From an uncultured Pelagibacteraceae bacterium (lineage in GTDB: Bacteria; Pseudomonadota; Alphaproteobacteria; Pelagibacterales; Pelagibacteraceae): a stretch of DNA of 64,000 nt. The notes under the pieces are model-generated. The model was not told the DNA's origin. It saw only the letters and a list, made by a program, of their open reading frames with translations, and searched no databases. The translations under genes were made by a program, and so were the position numbers. The stretch is taken from the NCBI GenBank assembly GCA_902623215.1, contig CACNSS010000002.1, forward strand, positions 80,284-144,283, given 5' to 3'. Every line of letters starts with the position of its first letter. Position 1 is the first letter of the stretch. Shown here in pieces: positions 53,513 to 63,063 of this stretch.

Positions 53513-54220
53513 ATGTTTAAACATTTTGAACCAAACAAAATATTTTCAATCACTTCGAAAGCTCCGAGATATGTCCTTTATCTACTTGTGATCGTTTTGA
53601 CTATCGGTCTTATTGAGTCTTTATTATTGTCACCTGAAGATTATTTGCAAAGTCACACTGTTAGAATTATGTATGTTCATGTACCCGCAGCATGGTTAGC
53701 ACTTGGAATTTTTTCTTCAATTACATTTTTATCAATAACCGGTTATATTTTTAAGTTAAAAAACTTTTTTTTGATCGCTAAAAGTTTAGCTCCATCAGGT
53801 TTCATCTTTAATATTATTGCTTTAGTCACAGGATCTATTTGGGGTAAACCAACATGGGGAACATGGTGGGCTTGGGATGCTAGAATTACTTCTATGTTAA
53901 TTCTTGCACTTTTTTATTTAATGTTTTTAATGGCCTGGAGAATTTATGATAGAAAAGAACAAGTTTTTAAAATTACCTCAATCATAACAGTTTTAGGGAT
54001 AATAAATGTTCCAATAATCAAGTATTCTGTAGATTGGTGGAATACGCTTCATCAGCCAGCGTCAATAAATATTTTATCAAAATCTACAATTCATTCTTCA
54101 ATGTTAATGCCTTTGTTGATTATGACTGCGGCATTTGCCCTATTCTCGTTGTTAATTTTTTTAATGAAATATAATACAGAACTGATAAAAATTAAAAATA
54201 AGGGTTTAGACAGATTATGA
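53513..54220 (+). CDS. ccmC: Heme exporter protein CcmC
   Basis: CcmC delivers heme to CcmE in cytochrome c maturation. The 235-residue protein has six membrane helices, the tryptophan-rich heme-binding motif WGTWWAWDAR (115-124), and axial histidines in VHVPAAW (about 56) and the SVDWWNTLHQPASI segment. It begins the ccmCDEFGH run. ccmA and ccmB, normally upstream, are not in this window. Confidence 0.96.
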   Translation: MFKHFEPNKIFSITSKAPRYVLYLLVIVLTIGLIESLLLSPEDYLQSHTVRIMYVHVPAAWLALGIFSSITFLSITGYIFKLKNFFLIAKSLAPSGFIFNIIALVTGSIWGKPTWGTWWAWDARITSMLILALFYLMFLMAWRIYDRKEQVFKITSIITVLGIINVPIIKYSVDWWNTLHQPASINILSKSTIHSSMLMPLLIMTAAFALFSLLIFLMKYNTELIKIKNKGLDRL

Positions 54221-54444
54221 TTATTGAATTATTTTATATGAGTGGATATGGAATTTATGTTTGGAGTTCATTTGCTTTTACATTTTTAAGTTTTATTTCT
54301 TTATATGTCGTTACTAAGAGTCAGTACGTAAAAGAAAAAAATAAGTTTATAGCTAAATTTGGGAACCTAAACGCTGAAAGAGCTGCCTCTGCTAAACTAC
54401 AAAAAATTAATAGAGAGATTTTGTCCAATACTTCAACAATTTAA
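54217..54444 (+). CDS. ccmD: CcmD
   Basis: A 75-residue protein with one membrane helix (FAFTFLSFISLYVVT) preceded by GYGIYVWSS and a charged cytoplasmic tail, the normal CcmD form. CcmD helps release holo-CcmE. ATGA overlap with ccmC; an internal ATG at 54238 (MSGYGIYVW) may be the real start since CcmD proteins usually begin there. Confidence 0.88.
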   Translation: MIIELFYMSGYGIYVWSSFAFTFLSFISLYVVTKSQYVKEKNKFIAKFGNLNAERAASAKLQKINREILSNTSTI

Positions 54445-54455
54445 CTTTTTAAGCC

Positions 54456-54875
54456 ATGTATGGTCGTAAAGTTAAACTAAGATTTTTTTTCGTTTTCTTA
54501 ATTATTATTACATTAAGTTTGACAGTATTTCTTATTCTAAAATCTTTGGAAGAAAATGTTATTTATTTTAAATCTCCATCTGAAGTAAAAATTTTATCTG
54601 AAGAGCAGAAGAAAAAGATTAGAATTGGTGGAATGGTAAAAACTGACTCGATTTCTATTGTCAATAAAGAATTAAGTTTTGTTATCACAGACTTTAAAAG
54701 TGAAATTAACGTTGTTTATTCAGGACTAATACCTAATCTTTTTGAAGAAGGTAAAGGTGTTGTTGCAGAAGGATTTTTAAAAGATGAAAATTTTTTTTCA
54801 GCAACTAAAATTTTAGCAAAACATGATGAAAATTACATGCCTCCCGAAGTTAAGGCTGCTTTAGAGGAGAAATAA
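54456..54875 (+). CDS. ccmE: Cytochrome c-type biogenesis heme chaperone CcmE
   Basis: CcmE binds heme covalently in the periplasm and hands it to the CcmF complex. The 139-residue protein has an N-terminal anchor (10-29), the OB-fold strands ([28 protein letters not shown]) and the heme-attachment motif HDENYMPPE with H123 and Y127. Twelve bases after ccmD and one base before ccmF. Confidence 0.97.
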   Translation: MYGRKVKLRFFFVFLIIITLSLTVFLILKSLEENVIYFKSPSEVKILSEEQKKKIRIGGMVKTDSISIVNKELSFVITDFKSEINVVYSGLIPNLFEEGKGVVAEGFLKDENFFSATKILAKHDENYMPPEVKAALEEK

Positions 54876-54876
54876 A

Positions 54877-56754
54877 ATGTCAAGTTTAATTGGATATTAT
54901 TCTTTAATTTTTGGCGTTGGTATTTCAATTCTAGTTATATTTTTTTCAATTAAAAATTTAAATTACACTCAAAATCTTGACATTAAAGTAATATCATTAG
55001 TCTTCTTACAACTTTTATTCGTGATAATAAGTTTTTCAGGTTTAATTTTATCTTTTGTAAACTCTGATTTTAGTAATGAGACAGTTTTTAACCATTCCCA
55101 CACCACTAAGCCTCTTTTTTATAAAATTTCTGGTACTTGGGGCAATCATGAAGGAAGTCTATTACTATGGTTGTTAGTTTTAACATTATTTATATTTGTT
55201 TTTTTGTTGAAATCCAAAAATCAACCAAACCAATATAGAATTCTAACTTTATTATTTCAGCAAATAATTATATTAGGTTTTTTTATTTTTCTGATACAAA
55301 CCTCTAATCCTTTTAATCATATTTTTCCGGTTCCAAAAGAGGGATTAGGTTTAAATCCTATATTGCAAGACCCTGCATTAGCAATACACCCACCAATTTT
55401 ATATTTAGGGTATGTTGGAACCTCTATAATTTTTTCCTCGGCACTTGCAGCAGTTTGTTCAAATAATATTACAAAAATGTGGGCGTCACACATAAAAAAA
55501 TGGGTTTTAGTCTCTTGGATTTTTTTGACTTTAGGAATTTTACTTGGATCTATTTGGGCTTATTATGAGTTAGGCTGGGGAGGTTTTTGGTTTTGGGATC
55601 CGGTTGAAAATGTATCTTTAATGCCATGGTTTGCACTAACAACTTTATTACATTGCGTACTAGTTTTAGAAAAAAAACTAATTCTTACCTCGTGGGTTGT
55701 TGTTCTATCAATTGCAACTTTTACCTTAAGTATGTGTGGTACTTTTCTGGTTCGGTCGGGTATTTTAAATTCTGTCCACACATTTGCCAACGATCCAGAA
55801 AGAGGTTTGTATATTCTAATATTTTTATTTATTTTGATATTCTTATCTTTGTTTATCTTTTTATTTTTTCACAAAAGCAAAAACAATAACACCAAAACTT
55901 TTTATTTATTAAGTAAGGAAACATCAATTTTAGTTAATAATTGGTTTATGATGTATTTTTTATCTGTTGTTTTAATCGGTACAATTTATCCGACATTTTT
56001 AGAGGTAATTTCATCTCAAAAAATATCTGTAGGTCCACCATTTTTTAACAAATTGATACTACCTTTTTTAATTCCTTTTATGATGGCGATGGCAATAGGT
56101 CCTAAATTAAAATGGATTAAATCAGATGTTGAAGACAAAATTTATTTAATTTTATTTTTTATTATTTCTTTAATTTTATCTATGTTGATAATAAGAAATT
56201 TAGATATTAATTTTCTTTATAATACAGTTTTAATCACTGCAGCTTTTTATTTATTTTTTATTACTCTTAGAGATTTTTTTCATGCAAAATATAGAAACCT
56301 ATCACAAATAATAGCGCATTTTAGTTTTAGCATTTTAATACTAAGTATTTTATTTAATAATATTTTCTCTTCTGAAATTATTACAAATTTAAAAATTAAT
56401 GAAACTTACCAAGATCAAAATTTGAAGATTAATTTTGAAAGCATTGAGCAAGAAAATAAGCAAAATTTTAAAGCTATTAAGGGAAAGTTTACTGTAGAGG
56501 ATCAAAGTGGATCAATTGAAGTCATGCAACCTGAACTAAGAATATATAATCAACCAAATATTGTTACCAGTGAAGCAGATATCAAAACAAATATGTTTAC
56601 TGATAAATTTATGACAATGAATTATGTCCAAAATCAAGATTATTTTAATATTCGCTATCAAGTAAAACCATTTATGATTTGGATTTGGATTTCTACAATT
56701 CTATTGTGCTGCAGTGGTGGTTTAAGTTTTATTAAAAAAAAGTATGAAAACTAA
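54877..56754 (+). CDS. ccmF: Cytochrome c heme lyase subunit CcmF
   Basis: CcmF attaches heme to apocytochrome c. The 625-residue, ~14-helix protein has GTWGNHEGS (86-94), the WWD domain WGGFWFWDPVENVSLMPW (234-251), and RSGILNSVHTFA with a conserved histidine. Length is close to the usual 650. Its stop overlaps the ccmG start by 11 bases. Confidence 0.97.
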   Translation: MSSLIGYYSLIFGVGISILVIFFSIKNLNYTQNLDIKVISLVFLQLLFVIISFSGLILSFVNSDFSNETVFNHSHTTKPLFYKISGTWGNHEGSLLLWLLVLTLFIFVFLLKSKNQPNQYRILTLLFQQIIILGFFIFLIQTSNPFNHIFPVPKEGLGLNPILQDPALAIHPPILYLGYVGTSIIFSSALAAVCSNNITKMWASHIKKWVLVSWIFLTLGILLGSIWAYYELGWGGFWFWDPVENVSLMPWFALTTLLHCVLVLEKKLILTSWVVVLSIATFTLSMCGTFLVRSGILNSVHTFANDPERGLYILIFLFILIFLSLFIFLFFHKSKNNNTKTFYLLSKETSILVNNWFMMYFLSVVLIGTIYPTFLEVISSQKISVGPPFFNKLILPFLIPFMMAMAIGPKLKWIKSDVEDKIYLILFFIISLILSMLIIRNLDINFLYNTVLITAAFYLFFITLRDFFHAKYRNLSQIIAHFSFSILILSILFNNIFSSEIITNLKINETYQDQNLKINFESIEQENKQNFKAIKGKFTVEDQSGSIEVMQPELRIYNQPNIVTSEADIKTNMFTDKFMTMNYVQNQDYFNIRYQVKPFMIWIWISTILLCCSGGLSFIKKKYEN

Positions 56755-57262
56755 AATTTTTCCTATATTTTTAATTATCACATTCTCAATAATTTTTTAT
56801 GTTTTTTACAAGGGTTTACAAAATTCTAATATTTATACTCCTGAAATTAAATCAGAAATTAAAATTCCAAGTTTTGAAGCAAAAGAGTTTTTTTCAAAAG
56901 ACAACGTAAATTCTGATCAAATTTTTATAGGGAGTGAATACTATTTATTAAATATTTGGGCCTCGTGGTGTATTCCTTGTAAAGAGGAACATAAGTATTT
57001 AATGGATTTAAGTAAAAAAGAAAATATTAAAATTATTGGACAAAATTACAAAGATAATTTTGTTAATGCCAAAAATTTTTTGATAAAGTTAGATAATCCA
57101 TACGATTTAATTTTTTCTGATAATGATGGCACGATAGCAATTGAATGGGGTGCATACGGAGTACCTGAGAGCTTTTTAATCAAAAATAATCAAATAATAA
57201 AAAAAATAATTGGTCCTTTGAATGAAAAATTATTTTCCGAGATAAAAGAATTGACTCAATGA
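56744..57262 (+). CDS. ccmG: Thiol:disulfide oxidoreductase CcmG (DsbE)
   Basis: CcmG keeps the apocytochrome c cysteines reduced. The 172-residue protein is membrane-anchored (5-23) with a thioredoxin-like domain; the active site is WASWCIPC (C76, C79). The cis-proline follows in AYGVPESFLI. Overlaps ccmF by 11 and ccmH by 4 bases. Confidence 0.95.
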   Translation: MKTKIFPIFLIITFSIIFYVFYKGLQNSNIYTPEIKSEIKIPSFEAKEFFSKDNVNSDQIFIGSEYYLLNIWASWCIPCKEEHKYLMDLSKKENIKIIGQNYKDNFVNAKNFLIKLDNPYDLIFSDNDGTIAIEWGAYGVPESFLIKNNQIIKKIIGPLNEKLFSEIKELTQ

Positions 57263-57630
57263 ATATTTTAAAGCTTTTAATTACAGTTATTTTTTTGATT
57301 AATTTTTTTTCCTCTGATTTAAAAGCTAAAAATTTAGGAACCGAAATTACAAAAAATTTAAGATGTTTAATTTGTCAAGGTCAATCAGTGTATGACTCTG
57401 ACTCTGAATTTGCTAATAGTTTAAAAATTTTAGTAGAAAAAAAATTAGATGATGGTTTAAGTGAGGAACAAGTATACGATTATTTGAAAAATAAATATGG
57501 AGATTGGATTTTGTATGATCCAGGATTCAATAAAAACACCTATTTTCTTTGGTTATTGCCTATATTGATGTTTGTATTTGGTGGTGCAATAATACTTAGA
57601 AAAGTTATATTAAAAAAAAAAAAATTATGA
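57259..57630 (+). CDS. ccmH: Cytochrome c maturation protein CcmH (CycL)
   Basis: CcmH holds apocytochrome through the LRCLICQ motif (C36, C39), here residues 35-40, followed by GQSVYDSDSEFANSL and YGDWILYDPGFN. The 123-residue protein has a signal peptide and a C-terminal membrane helix. It is the short CcmH without the TPR domain; a separate ccmI is not seen here. A 13-base A-run (57612-57624) lies at the 3' end. Confidence 0.95.
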   Translation: MNILKLLITVIFLINFFSSDLKAKNLGTEITKNLRCLICQGQSVYDSDSEFANSLKILVEKKLDDGLSEEQVYDYLKNKYGDWILYDPGFNKNTYFLWLLPILMFVFGGAIILRKVILKKKKL

Positions 57631-58142
57631 AATATCTAAGAATTTGTTACTTGGTGATATTGTCTTTTTTAATTTCTTCCTCAATTTTTGCGGAAGATAT
57701 CAAAGTTAATGACGATAATACAAAGTTTAATGTTTATTCGGGTATGTTTGATTTTAGTGATAATGGAAAGAGATCAACTTTAATTGGTTTCCAACACCAA
57801 AATACTGATTTAAATAGAGATACTTTTCTTGGTAATCTCTCTCCAATAACAGGTTTTATGTTTACCGCTGATAGTGCGGCTTATTTATATACCGGCATAC
57901 AAGCACAATATTCTTTGGGAGCATTAAACATTACACCTAGTTTTACTCCAGGTCTTTATAATCAGGGAGACGGGAAAGATCTTGGACATTTATTGGAATT
58001 TAAAAGTGAGGTTCAAATTTCATTAAATTTTTCAAAAAATAGCCAATTAGGCTTTTCATATAACCATTTATCCAATGCTAGCTTAGGTGATAAGAATCCT
58101 GGGGCAAATAGTTATATGTTTAATTTTTTTAAAACCTTTTAA
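57627..58142 (+). CDS. Lipid A 3-O-deacylase (PagL-like)
   Basis: A 171-residue outer-membrane beta-barrel candidate with a signal peptide (1-22) and the PagL/acyloxyacyl-hydrolase C-terminal motif FSYNHLSNASLGDKNPGANSYMF, with the catalytic His and Ser in HLSN. It removes a fatty acid from lipid A in other bacteria. It overlaps ccmH by four bases but is unlikely to be functionally part of heme export. Confidence 0.88.
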   Translation: MKYLRICYLVILSFLISSSIFAEDIKVNDDNTKFNVYSGMFDFSDNGKRSTLIGFQHQNTDLNRDTFLGNLSPITGFMFTADSAAYLYTGIQAQYSLGALNITPSFTPGLYNQGDGKDLGHLLEFKSEVQISLNFSKNSQLGFSYNHLSNASLGDKNPGANSYMFNFFKTF

Positions 58143-58151
58143 GAAACATTT

Positions 58152-59309
58152 ATGATATTAAGATTAAAAGACTGCCACAATTTTGGTGATTTTAGAAAAC
58201 TTGCTAAGCTTAAACTACCATCACCCATTTTTCATTACATCGATGGTGCGGCTGATGATGAAATTACATACGCGCGAAATACGAGTGCTTTTGATGATGT
58301 TGACTTGGTTCCAAATGTTTTACGAGGCGTTGAAGAAGTTGATTTATCAACTACAATATTTGGTAAAAAATTAGATTTACCATTTTATCTTTCACCAACA
58401 GCACTACAAAGACTTTTTCATTATGATGGTGAAAGAGCAGTTGGAAAAGCAGCCAAAAAATTCAATACCATGTTTGGTGTTTCTGCTTTAGCCACAGTCA
58501 GTGTTGAGGAAATTTCTTCAATGATTGATACACCTAAAATGTTTCAATTTTATTTTCATAAAGACAGAGGTTTAAATGACTCTTGCTTAGAAAGAGCAAA
58601 AGCTGCAAAATTTGATGTTATGGCTTTAACAGTTGATACCATTACTGGAGGAAATAGAGAGAGAGACTTGAGAACAGGATTTACCTCTCCACCAAAGTTA
58701 ACTTTAGCAAGTTTATTTAGTTTTGCTACTAAACCAATGTGGGGAATTAATTATCTTACAAAAGGTAAGTTTGAATTACCTCATTTACAAGATTTTGTGA
58801 AAGAAGGTACCGATGTTAACTCATCAATTGGAAATTATTTTTCAACTATGTTGGATCAATCTATGAATTGGAAAGACGCTGAAAATCTTTGTTCTAAATG
58901 GGGAGGTCATTTCGCTCTCAAAGGAGTTATGAGTGTAGAAGATGCAAAAAGAGCAGTAGACATAGGATGCACAGGTATAATGGTATCAAATCATGGTGGA
59001 AGACAGTTAGATGGATCTAGATCGCCTTTTGATCAACTTGCAGAAATTGTTGATGCAGTTGGTGATAAATTAGACGTAATTTGTGAAGGTGGAATTCATA
59101 GAGGTACACATATGCTTAAAGCATTATCATTAGGTGCCAAGGCTTGTTCAGGAGGAAGATTATATCTTTATGCTTTAGCAGCTGGTGGTCAAGCAGGTGT
59201 AGAAAGAGCTTTAGAAAAATATAAAGCTGAACTAGTGCGTGATATGAAACTTATGGGCTGTACAAAAATAAGTGATTTAAGTCGAAATAATTTAAGATTT
59301 AGAAGATAG
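58152..59309 (+). CDS. FMN-dependent 2-hydroxyacid oxidase/dehydrogenase (LldD-like), copy 1
   Basis: A 385-residue member of the alpha-hydroxyacid oxidase family (L-lactate dehydrogenase, glycolate oxidase). The substrate tyrosine Y29 (FHYIDG), K257 of FALKGV, and the catalytic H281 with R284 in SNHGGRQLDG are present, as are the FMN-phosphate segments. It oxidises an L-2-hydroxyacid to the 2-oxoacid. Its stop overlaps the GTG start of copy 2 by one base (59309). Confidence 0.93.
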   Translation: MILRLKDCHNFGDFRKLAKLKLPSPIFHYIDGAADDEITYARNTSAFDDVDLVPNVLRGVEEVDLSTTIFGKKLDLPFYLSPTALQRLFHYDGERAVGKAAKKFNTMFGVSALATVSVEEISSMIDTPKMFQFYFHKDRGLNDSCLERAKAAKFDVMALTVDTITGGNRERDLRTGFTSPPKLTLASLFSFATKPMWGINYLTKGKFELPHLQDFVKEGTDVNSSIGNYFSTMLDQSMNWKDAENLCSKWGGHFALKGVMSVEDAKRAVDIGCTGIMVSNHGGRQLDGSRSPFDQLAEIVDAVGDKLDVICEGGIHRGTHMLKALSLGAKACSGGRLYLYALAAGGQAGVERALEKYKAELVRDMKLMGCTKISDLSRNNLRFRR

Positions 59310-60460
59310 TGAGTTTAAAAAATTGCTATAATTTTAAAGACTTTAGAAACTTAGCAAAAAAAAAATTACCATCACCAATTTTTCATTACATAGATGGTGG
59401 CTCAGATGATGAAGCTACTCTAAGAAGAAACACAGAATCATTCAATCAATGTGATTTAGTTCCGAATGTGTTAGCAAATGTTGGTAAACCTGACTTAACA
59501 ACGACCTTGTTTGGAAGGAAAATAGATATGCCAATTTTTCTTTCTCCAGCCGCAATGCAGAGACTTTATCACGTTGATGGCGACAAAGCTTCAGCAAGAG
59601 CAGCAGAAAAATTTGGAACTTTTTACAGTATGTCTTCGATGAGTAATAACTCTATTGAGGAGATAGCCAATATTTCTAGTGGTCCAAAATTATTTCAACT
59701 TTATGTTCACAAAGATAAATCAATCACAGATGATTTGATTGATAGGTCAAGAAGATCAGGATTTGATGCAATGTGCCTGACTGTAGACACATTGGTAGCT
59801 GGAAATAGAGAAAAAGATCACAGAACAGGATTTACAACACCTCCAAAACTTACATTAAAAAGCTTAATGAGTTTTGCAATGAGACCCAATTGGGTTTTTA
59901 ATTATTTAACTGGAAAAAAATTTGAACTCTCAAATGTTAAAAAAAAAACAGACAAAGGAACGAACATTGCAAAATCAGTTATTGAATATATTAATGAGCA
60001 GTATGATCCACTGATGGGATGGAAAGATGCAGAATATTGTGCAAAAAAATGGAACGGACCATTTGCTCTAAAAGGAGTTATGTCAGTTGAGGATGCAAAA
60101 AAGGCTGTTGATATCGGTTGTACTGCTATTATGATCTCAAATCATGGAGGTCGACAGCTAGATGGCTCTAGATCACCTTTTGATCAAGTGAAAGCAATTT
60201 CAGATGCAGTTGGCGATAAACTTGAAATTATTCTAGATGGGGGTGTTAGAAGAGGCACACATGTTCTAAAAGCATTAGCAGCTGGTGCAAAAGCATGTAG
60301 TTTTGGTAAAATGTTTTTGTTCTCTTTGGCCGCAGGGGGTCAGCAAGGTGTTGAACATTTACTTAAAAATATGCACGATGAGATTTATAGAAATATGGTT
60401 TTAATGGGTTGCAAAAGTTTAAAAGAGTTGAATAGTTCAAAATTAATATATAGAAAATAG
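59309..60460 (+). CDS. FMN-dependent 2-hydroxyacid oxidase/dehydrogenase (LldD-like), copy 2
   Basis: A 383-residue paralogue of copy 1 with a GTG start. Y27, K255, H279 and R282 occupy the same active-site places and large stretches are identical (PSPIFHYIDG, SNHGGRQLDGSRSPFDQ), but loop 3-4 differs (STMLDQSMNW versus INEQYDPLMGW). A tandem duplication with divergence suggests different substrates, for instance lactate and glycolate. Confidence 0.93.
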   Translation: MSLKNCYNFKDFRNLAKKKLPSPIFHYIDGGSDDEATLRRNTESFNQCDLVPNVLANVGKPDLTTTLFGRKIDMPIFLSPAAMQRLYHVDGDKASARAAEKFGTFYSMSSMSNNSIEEIANISSGPKLFQLYVHKDKSITDDLIDRSRRSGFDAMCLTVDTLVAGNREKDHRTGFTTPPKLTLKSLMSFAMRPNWVFNYLTGKKFELSNVKKKTDKGTNIAKSVIEYINEQYDPLMGWKDAEYCAKKWNGPFALKGVMSVEDAKKAVDIGCTAIMISNHGGRQLDGSRSPFDQVKAISDAVGDKLEIILDGGVRRGTHVLKALAAGAKACSFGKMFLFSLAAGGQQGVEHLLKNMHDEIYRNMVLMGCKSLKELNSSKLIYRK

Positions 60461-60470
60461 AGGGATAATT

Positions 60471-61637
60471 ATGAAATTAGCAAAAAGTTTAGATAGATTA
60501 GGCACAGAGTCTGCATTTACTGTTCTTGCAGAGGCAAAAAAATTAGAGGCACAAGGAAAGCCAATGATACATTTGGGACTAGGGCAGCCTGATTTTAAAA
60601 CTCCTAAACATGTTGTTGAAGCTGCTAAAAAAGCACTAGATGATGGACATCATGGATATGTTATGTCAAATGGTATCCCAGAATGTCGTCAAGCTGTTAC
60701 AAGGTGGATCAAAAAACGTTACAATGTAGATATTAATTTTGAAAGAATTCTAATTATGCCTGGTGGAAAACCCACTATGAGTTATGCCATTCAATGTTTT
60801 GGTGAACCAGGGGCAGAGATTATACACCCAACACCTGCTTTTCCAATTTATGAGTCAATGATAAACTATACAGGTTCAACCTCTGTTCCATATGACTTAA
60901 CGGAAAATAAAGATTTAAAATTTGATCCAGATAAAATATTATCTATGATAACAGATAAAACTCGACTGTTAATTCTAATAAATCCAAATAATCCAACTGG
61001 AAGCTTTGTTGAAAAAAAAGACGTGGATGTTTTAGCTGATGGTCTGAAAAAGCACCCTCATGTTACAATACTTAGCGATGAAATTTATAGTAGACAAATT
61101 TTTGATGGAAAAGAAATGCCAACATTTTTCAACTATCCAGAGTTAAGGGAAAGATTAATTGTATTAGAGGGATGGAGTAAAGCTTATTCTATGACTGGGT
61201 GGAGACTTGGTTGGAGCTTTTGGCCAGAACATTTAGTTGAACATGTTAACAAGTTATTAATTAATAGTGTTTCGTGTGTTAATGCTGCTGCTCAATTTGC
61301 CGGTATTGCTGCTTTAGATGGACCAGACGACTCAATTGATGCAATGATGGAAAAATTTACTCAAAGAAGAGATTTAATTTATAAAGGTTTAAATGATTTA
61401 CCAGGTGTGGAATGTAGTTTACCTGGAGGAGCTTTTTATGCATTTCCTAAGGTAATTGGTACTGGCATGAATGGTGCAGAGTTTGCAAGAAAGGCTATGC
61501 ATGAAGCAGGAGTTGCAATAGTTCCTGGATCAGCTTTTGGTGAAACTTGCCAAAATTACGTTAGATTTAGTTTTGCAGCATCAAGAGATAATATTTCTCA
61601 AGCTCTTGAAAATATAAAGAAAATGCTGACTAAATAA
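60471..61637 (+). CDS. Aspartate/aromatic-type aminotransferase (class I/II)
   Basis: A 388-residue PLP-dependent aminotransferase with NPNNPTG (171-177), D203 and Y206 of SDEIYS, and the PLP lysine K237 in GWSKAYSMTGWRLG. It moves an amino group to a 2-oxoacid. An AGAGG ribosome site precedes the start. It shares the operon with the 2-hydroxyacid oxidases. Confidence 0.93.
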   Translation: MKLAKSLDRLGTESAFTVLAEAKKLEAQGKPMIHLGLGQPDFKTPKHVVEAAKKALDDGHHGYVMSNGIPECRQAVTRWIKKRYNVDINFERILIMPGGKPTMSYAIQCFGEPGAEIIHPTPAFPIYESMINYTGSTSVPYDLTENKDLKFDPDKILSMITDKTRLLILINPNNPTGSFVEKKDVDVLADGLKKHPHVTILSDEIYSRQIFDGKEMPTFFNYPELRERLIVLEGWSKAYSMTGWRLGWSFWPEHLVEHVNKLLINSVSCVNAAAQFAGIAALDGPDDSIDAMMEKFTQRRDLIYKGLNDLPGVECSLPGGAFYAFPKVIGTGMNGAEFARKAMHEAGVAIVPGSAFGETCQNYVRFSFAASRDNISQALENIKKMLTK

Positions 61638-61674
61638 GCTGTATTTTTGCTAAAATTTTTATTAATATTTATCA

Positions 61675-63048
61675 ATGAACAATCAAGTACAAGCTGAGTT
61701 AAAAAAGATTTTTAACGGTAGGTTTTCAACATCAGTATCGACTAGAGCAAACTATGCAAGGGGTGAAGATACGTATGATCCTATTCTATCAAAGGCAGTT
61801 GTATTTCCTGAAACTAATGAGGAAGTTTCTAAGATATTAAGCCTTTGCAACAAACATAAAATCCCAGTTGTTCCTTTTGGAACAGGAACCTCTTTAGAAG
61901 GAAACGTTGTGGGTCATGACAAGGGAATCACAATTAGTCTTGAAAAAATGAATAAAATTTTGAGTGTCAACGTTGAGGATTTTGATTGTAGAGTTCAAGC
62001 TTGTGTAACTAAAGAGCAGCTAAATGATTATTTAAGGGAGGATGGAGTTTTCTTTCCAATCGATCCAGGAGCAAATGCAGCTATAGGTGGTATGGCGTCG
62101 ACCTCAGCTTCGGGAACCATGGCAGTAAAATATGGCACAATGAAAACTGTGATAACTGGTTTAACTGTAATTTTGCCTAATGGAGATATTATTAACACAG
62201 GTAGCAGAACTAAAAAAACCTCAGCGGGTTACAATTTGACAAACTTATTTATTGGTTCAGAGGGAACTTTAGGGATTATAACAGAAATTCAATTGAGATT
62301 ATCCCCAATACCAGAGAGTATCATGTCAGCTGTATGTCACTTTCCAACTCTAGAAAGCGCGGTTCAGACTGCCCAACAGGTTATTCAATATGGTGTGCCT
62401 ATTGCTAGGATTGAAATGCTCAATAAAGATCAAATGGAAATTAGTATTAATTACTCAAAATTAAAAGATATTGAAGCAGTCCCAACTTTATTTTTTGAGT
62501 TTCACGGAACAGAGGGGTCAAATAAGGAGAATATAAAAATTGTTGAGGAAATTTCAAAGGATAATAATGGAAGTTCTTTTAAATGGGCAAAAGATTTAGA
62601 GGAAAGAAATAAACTTTGGAAAGCTAGGTGGGATGTTTATTACTCTGTTAAAGCATTGATCAATAATGGGAGAGTTTATTCAACGGATGTTTGTTTGCCT
62701 ATTTCTAAAATCACTGAGTGTGTAAATTTTGCTGAGGCGCAAACAAAAAAACTTGGTTTGAGAGCTCCAATGGTAGGTCATTTAGGTGATGGAAATTTTC
62801 ATGTGATTTTACCTTATGATCCAAAAGAAGAGGGAACCTATAATAAAATAAGAGACTTTAGTGATCTTTTAATTGAAAAAACTTTGGAACTTAATGGTAC
62901 AATAACAGGAGAACACGGAGTTGGATTACACAAAAAAGCTTACTTATTGAAAGAACATGGCGACTGTATTCCATTAATGAAATCTATAAAAAGAAGTATC
63001 GATCAAAATAATATAATGAATCCTGGAAAAATTTTTGATTTGAATTAA
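61675..63048 (+). CDS. FAD-linked 2-hydroxyacid oxidase (GlcD / D-lactate dehydrogenase type)
   Basis: A 457-residue PCMH-type flavoprotein. PVVPFGTGTSLEGN (64-77) and the GGMASTSASGTMAVKYG segment bind FAD. The C-terminal substrate/metal part has GHLGDGNFHVI and GEHGVGLHK. It oxidises D-lactate or glycolate, giving the pathway a D-acid branch opposite to the L-acid LldD enzymes. The upstream gap is 37 bases. Confidence 0.93.
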   Translation: MNNQVQAELKKIFNGRFSTSVSTRANYARGEDTYDPILSKAVVFPETNEEVSKILSLCNKHKIPVVPFGTGTSLEGNVVGHDKGITISLEKMNKILSVNVEDFDCRVQACVTKEQLNDYLREDGVFFPIDPGANAAIGGMASTSASGTMAVKYGTMKTVITGLTVILPNGDIINTGSRTKKTSAGYNLTNLFIGSEGTLGIITEIQLRLSPIPESIMSAVCHFPTLESAVQTAQQVIQYGVPIARIEMLNKDQMEISINYSKLKDIEAVPTLFFEFHGTEGSNKENIKIVEEISKDNNGSSFKWAKDLEERNKLWKARWDVYYSVKALINNGRVYSTDVCLPISKITECVNFAEAQTKKLGLRAPMVGHLGDGNFHVILPYDPKEEGTYNKIRDFSDLLIEKTLELNGTITGEHGVGLHKKAYLLKEHGDCIPLMKSIKRSIDQNNIMNPGKIFDLN

Positions 63049-63063
63049 TAAACTTTGAATTTT

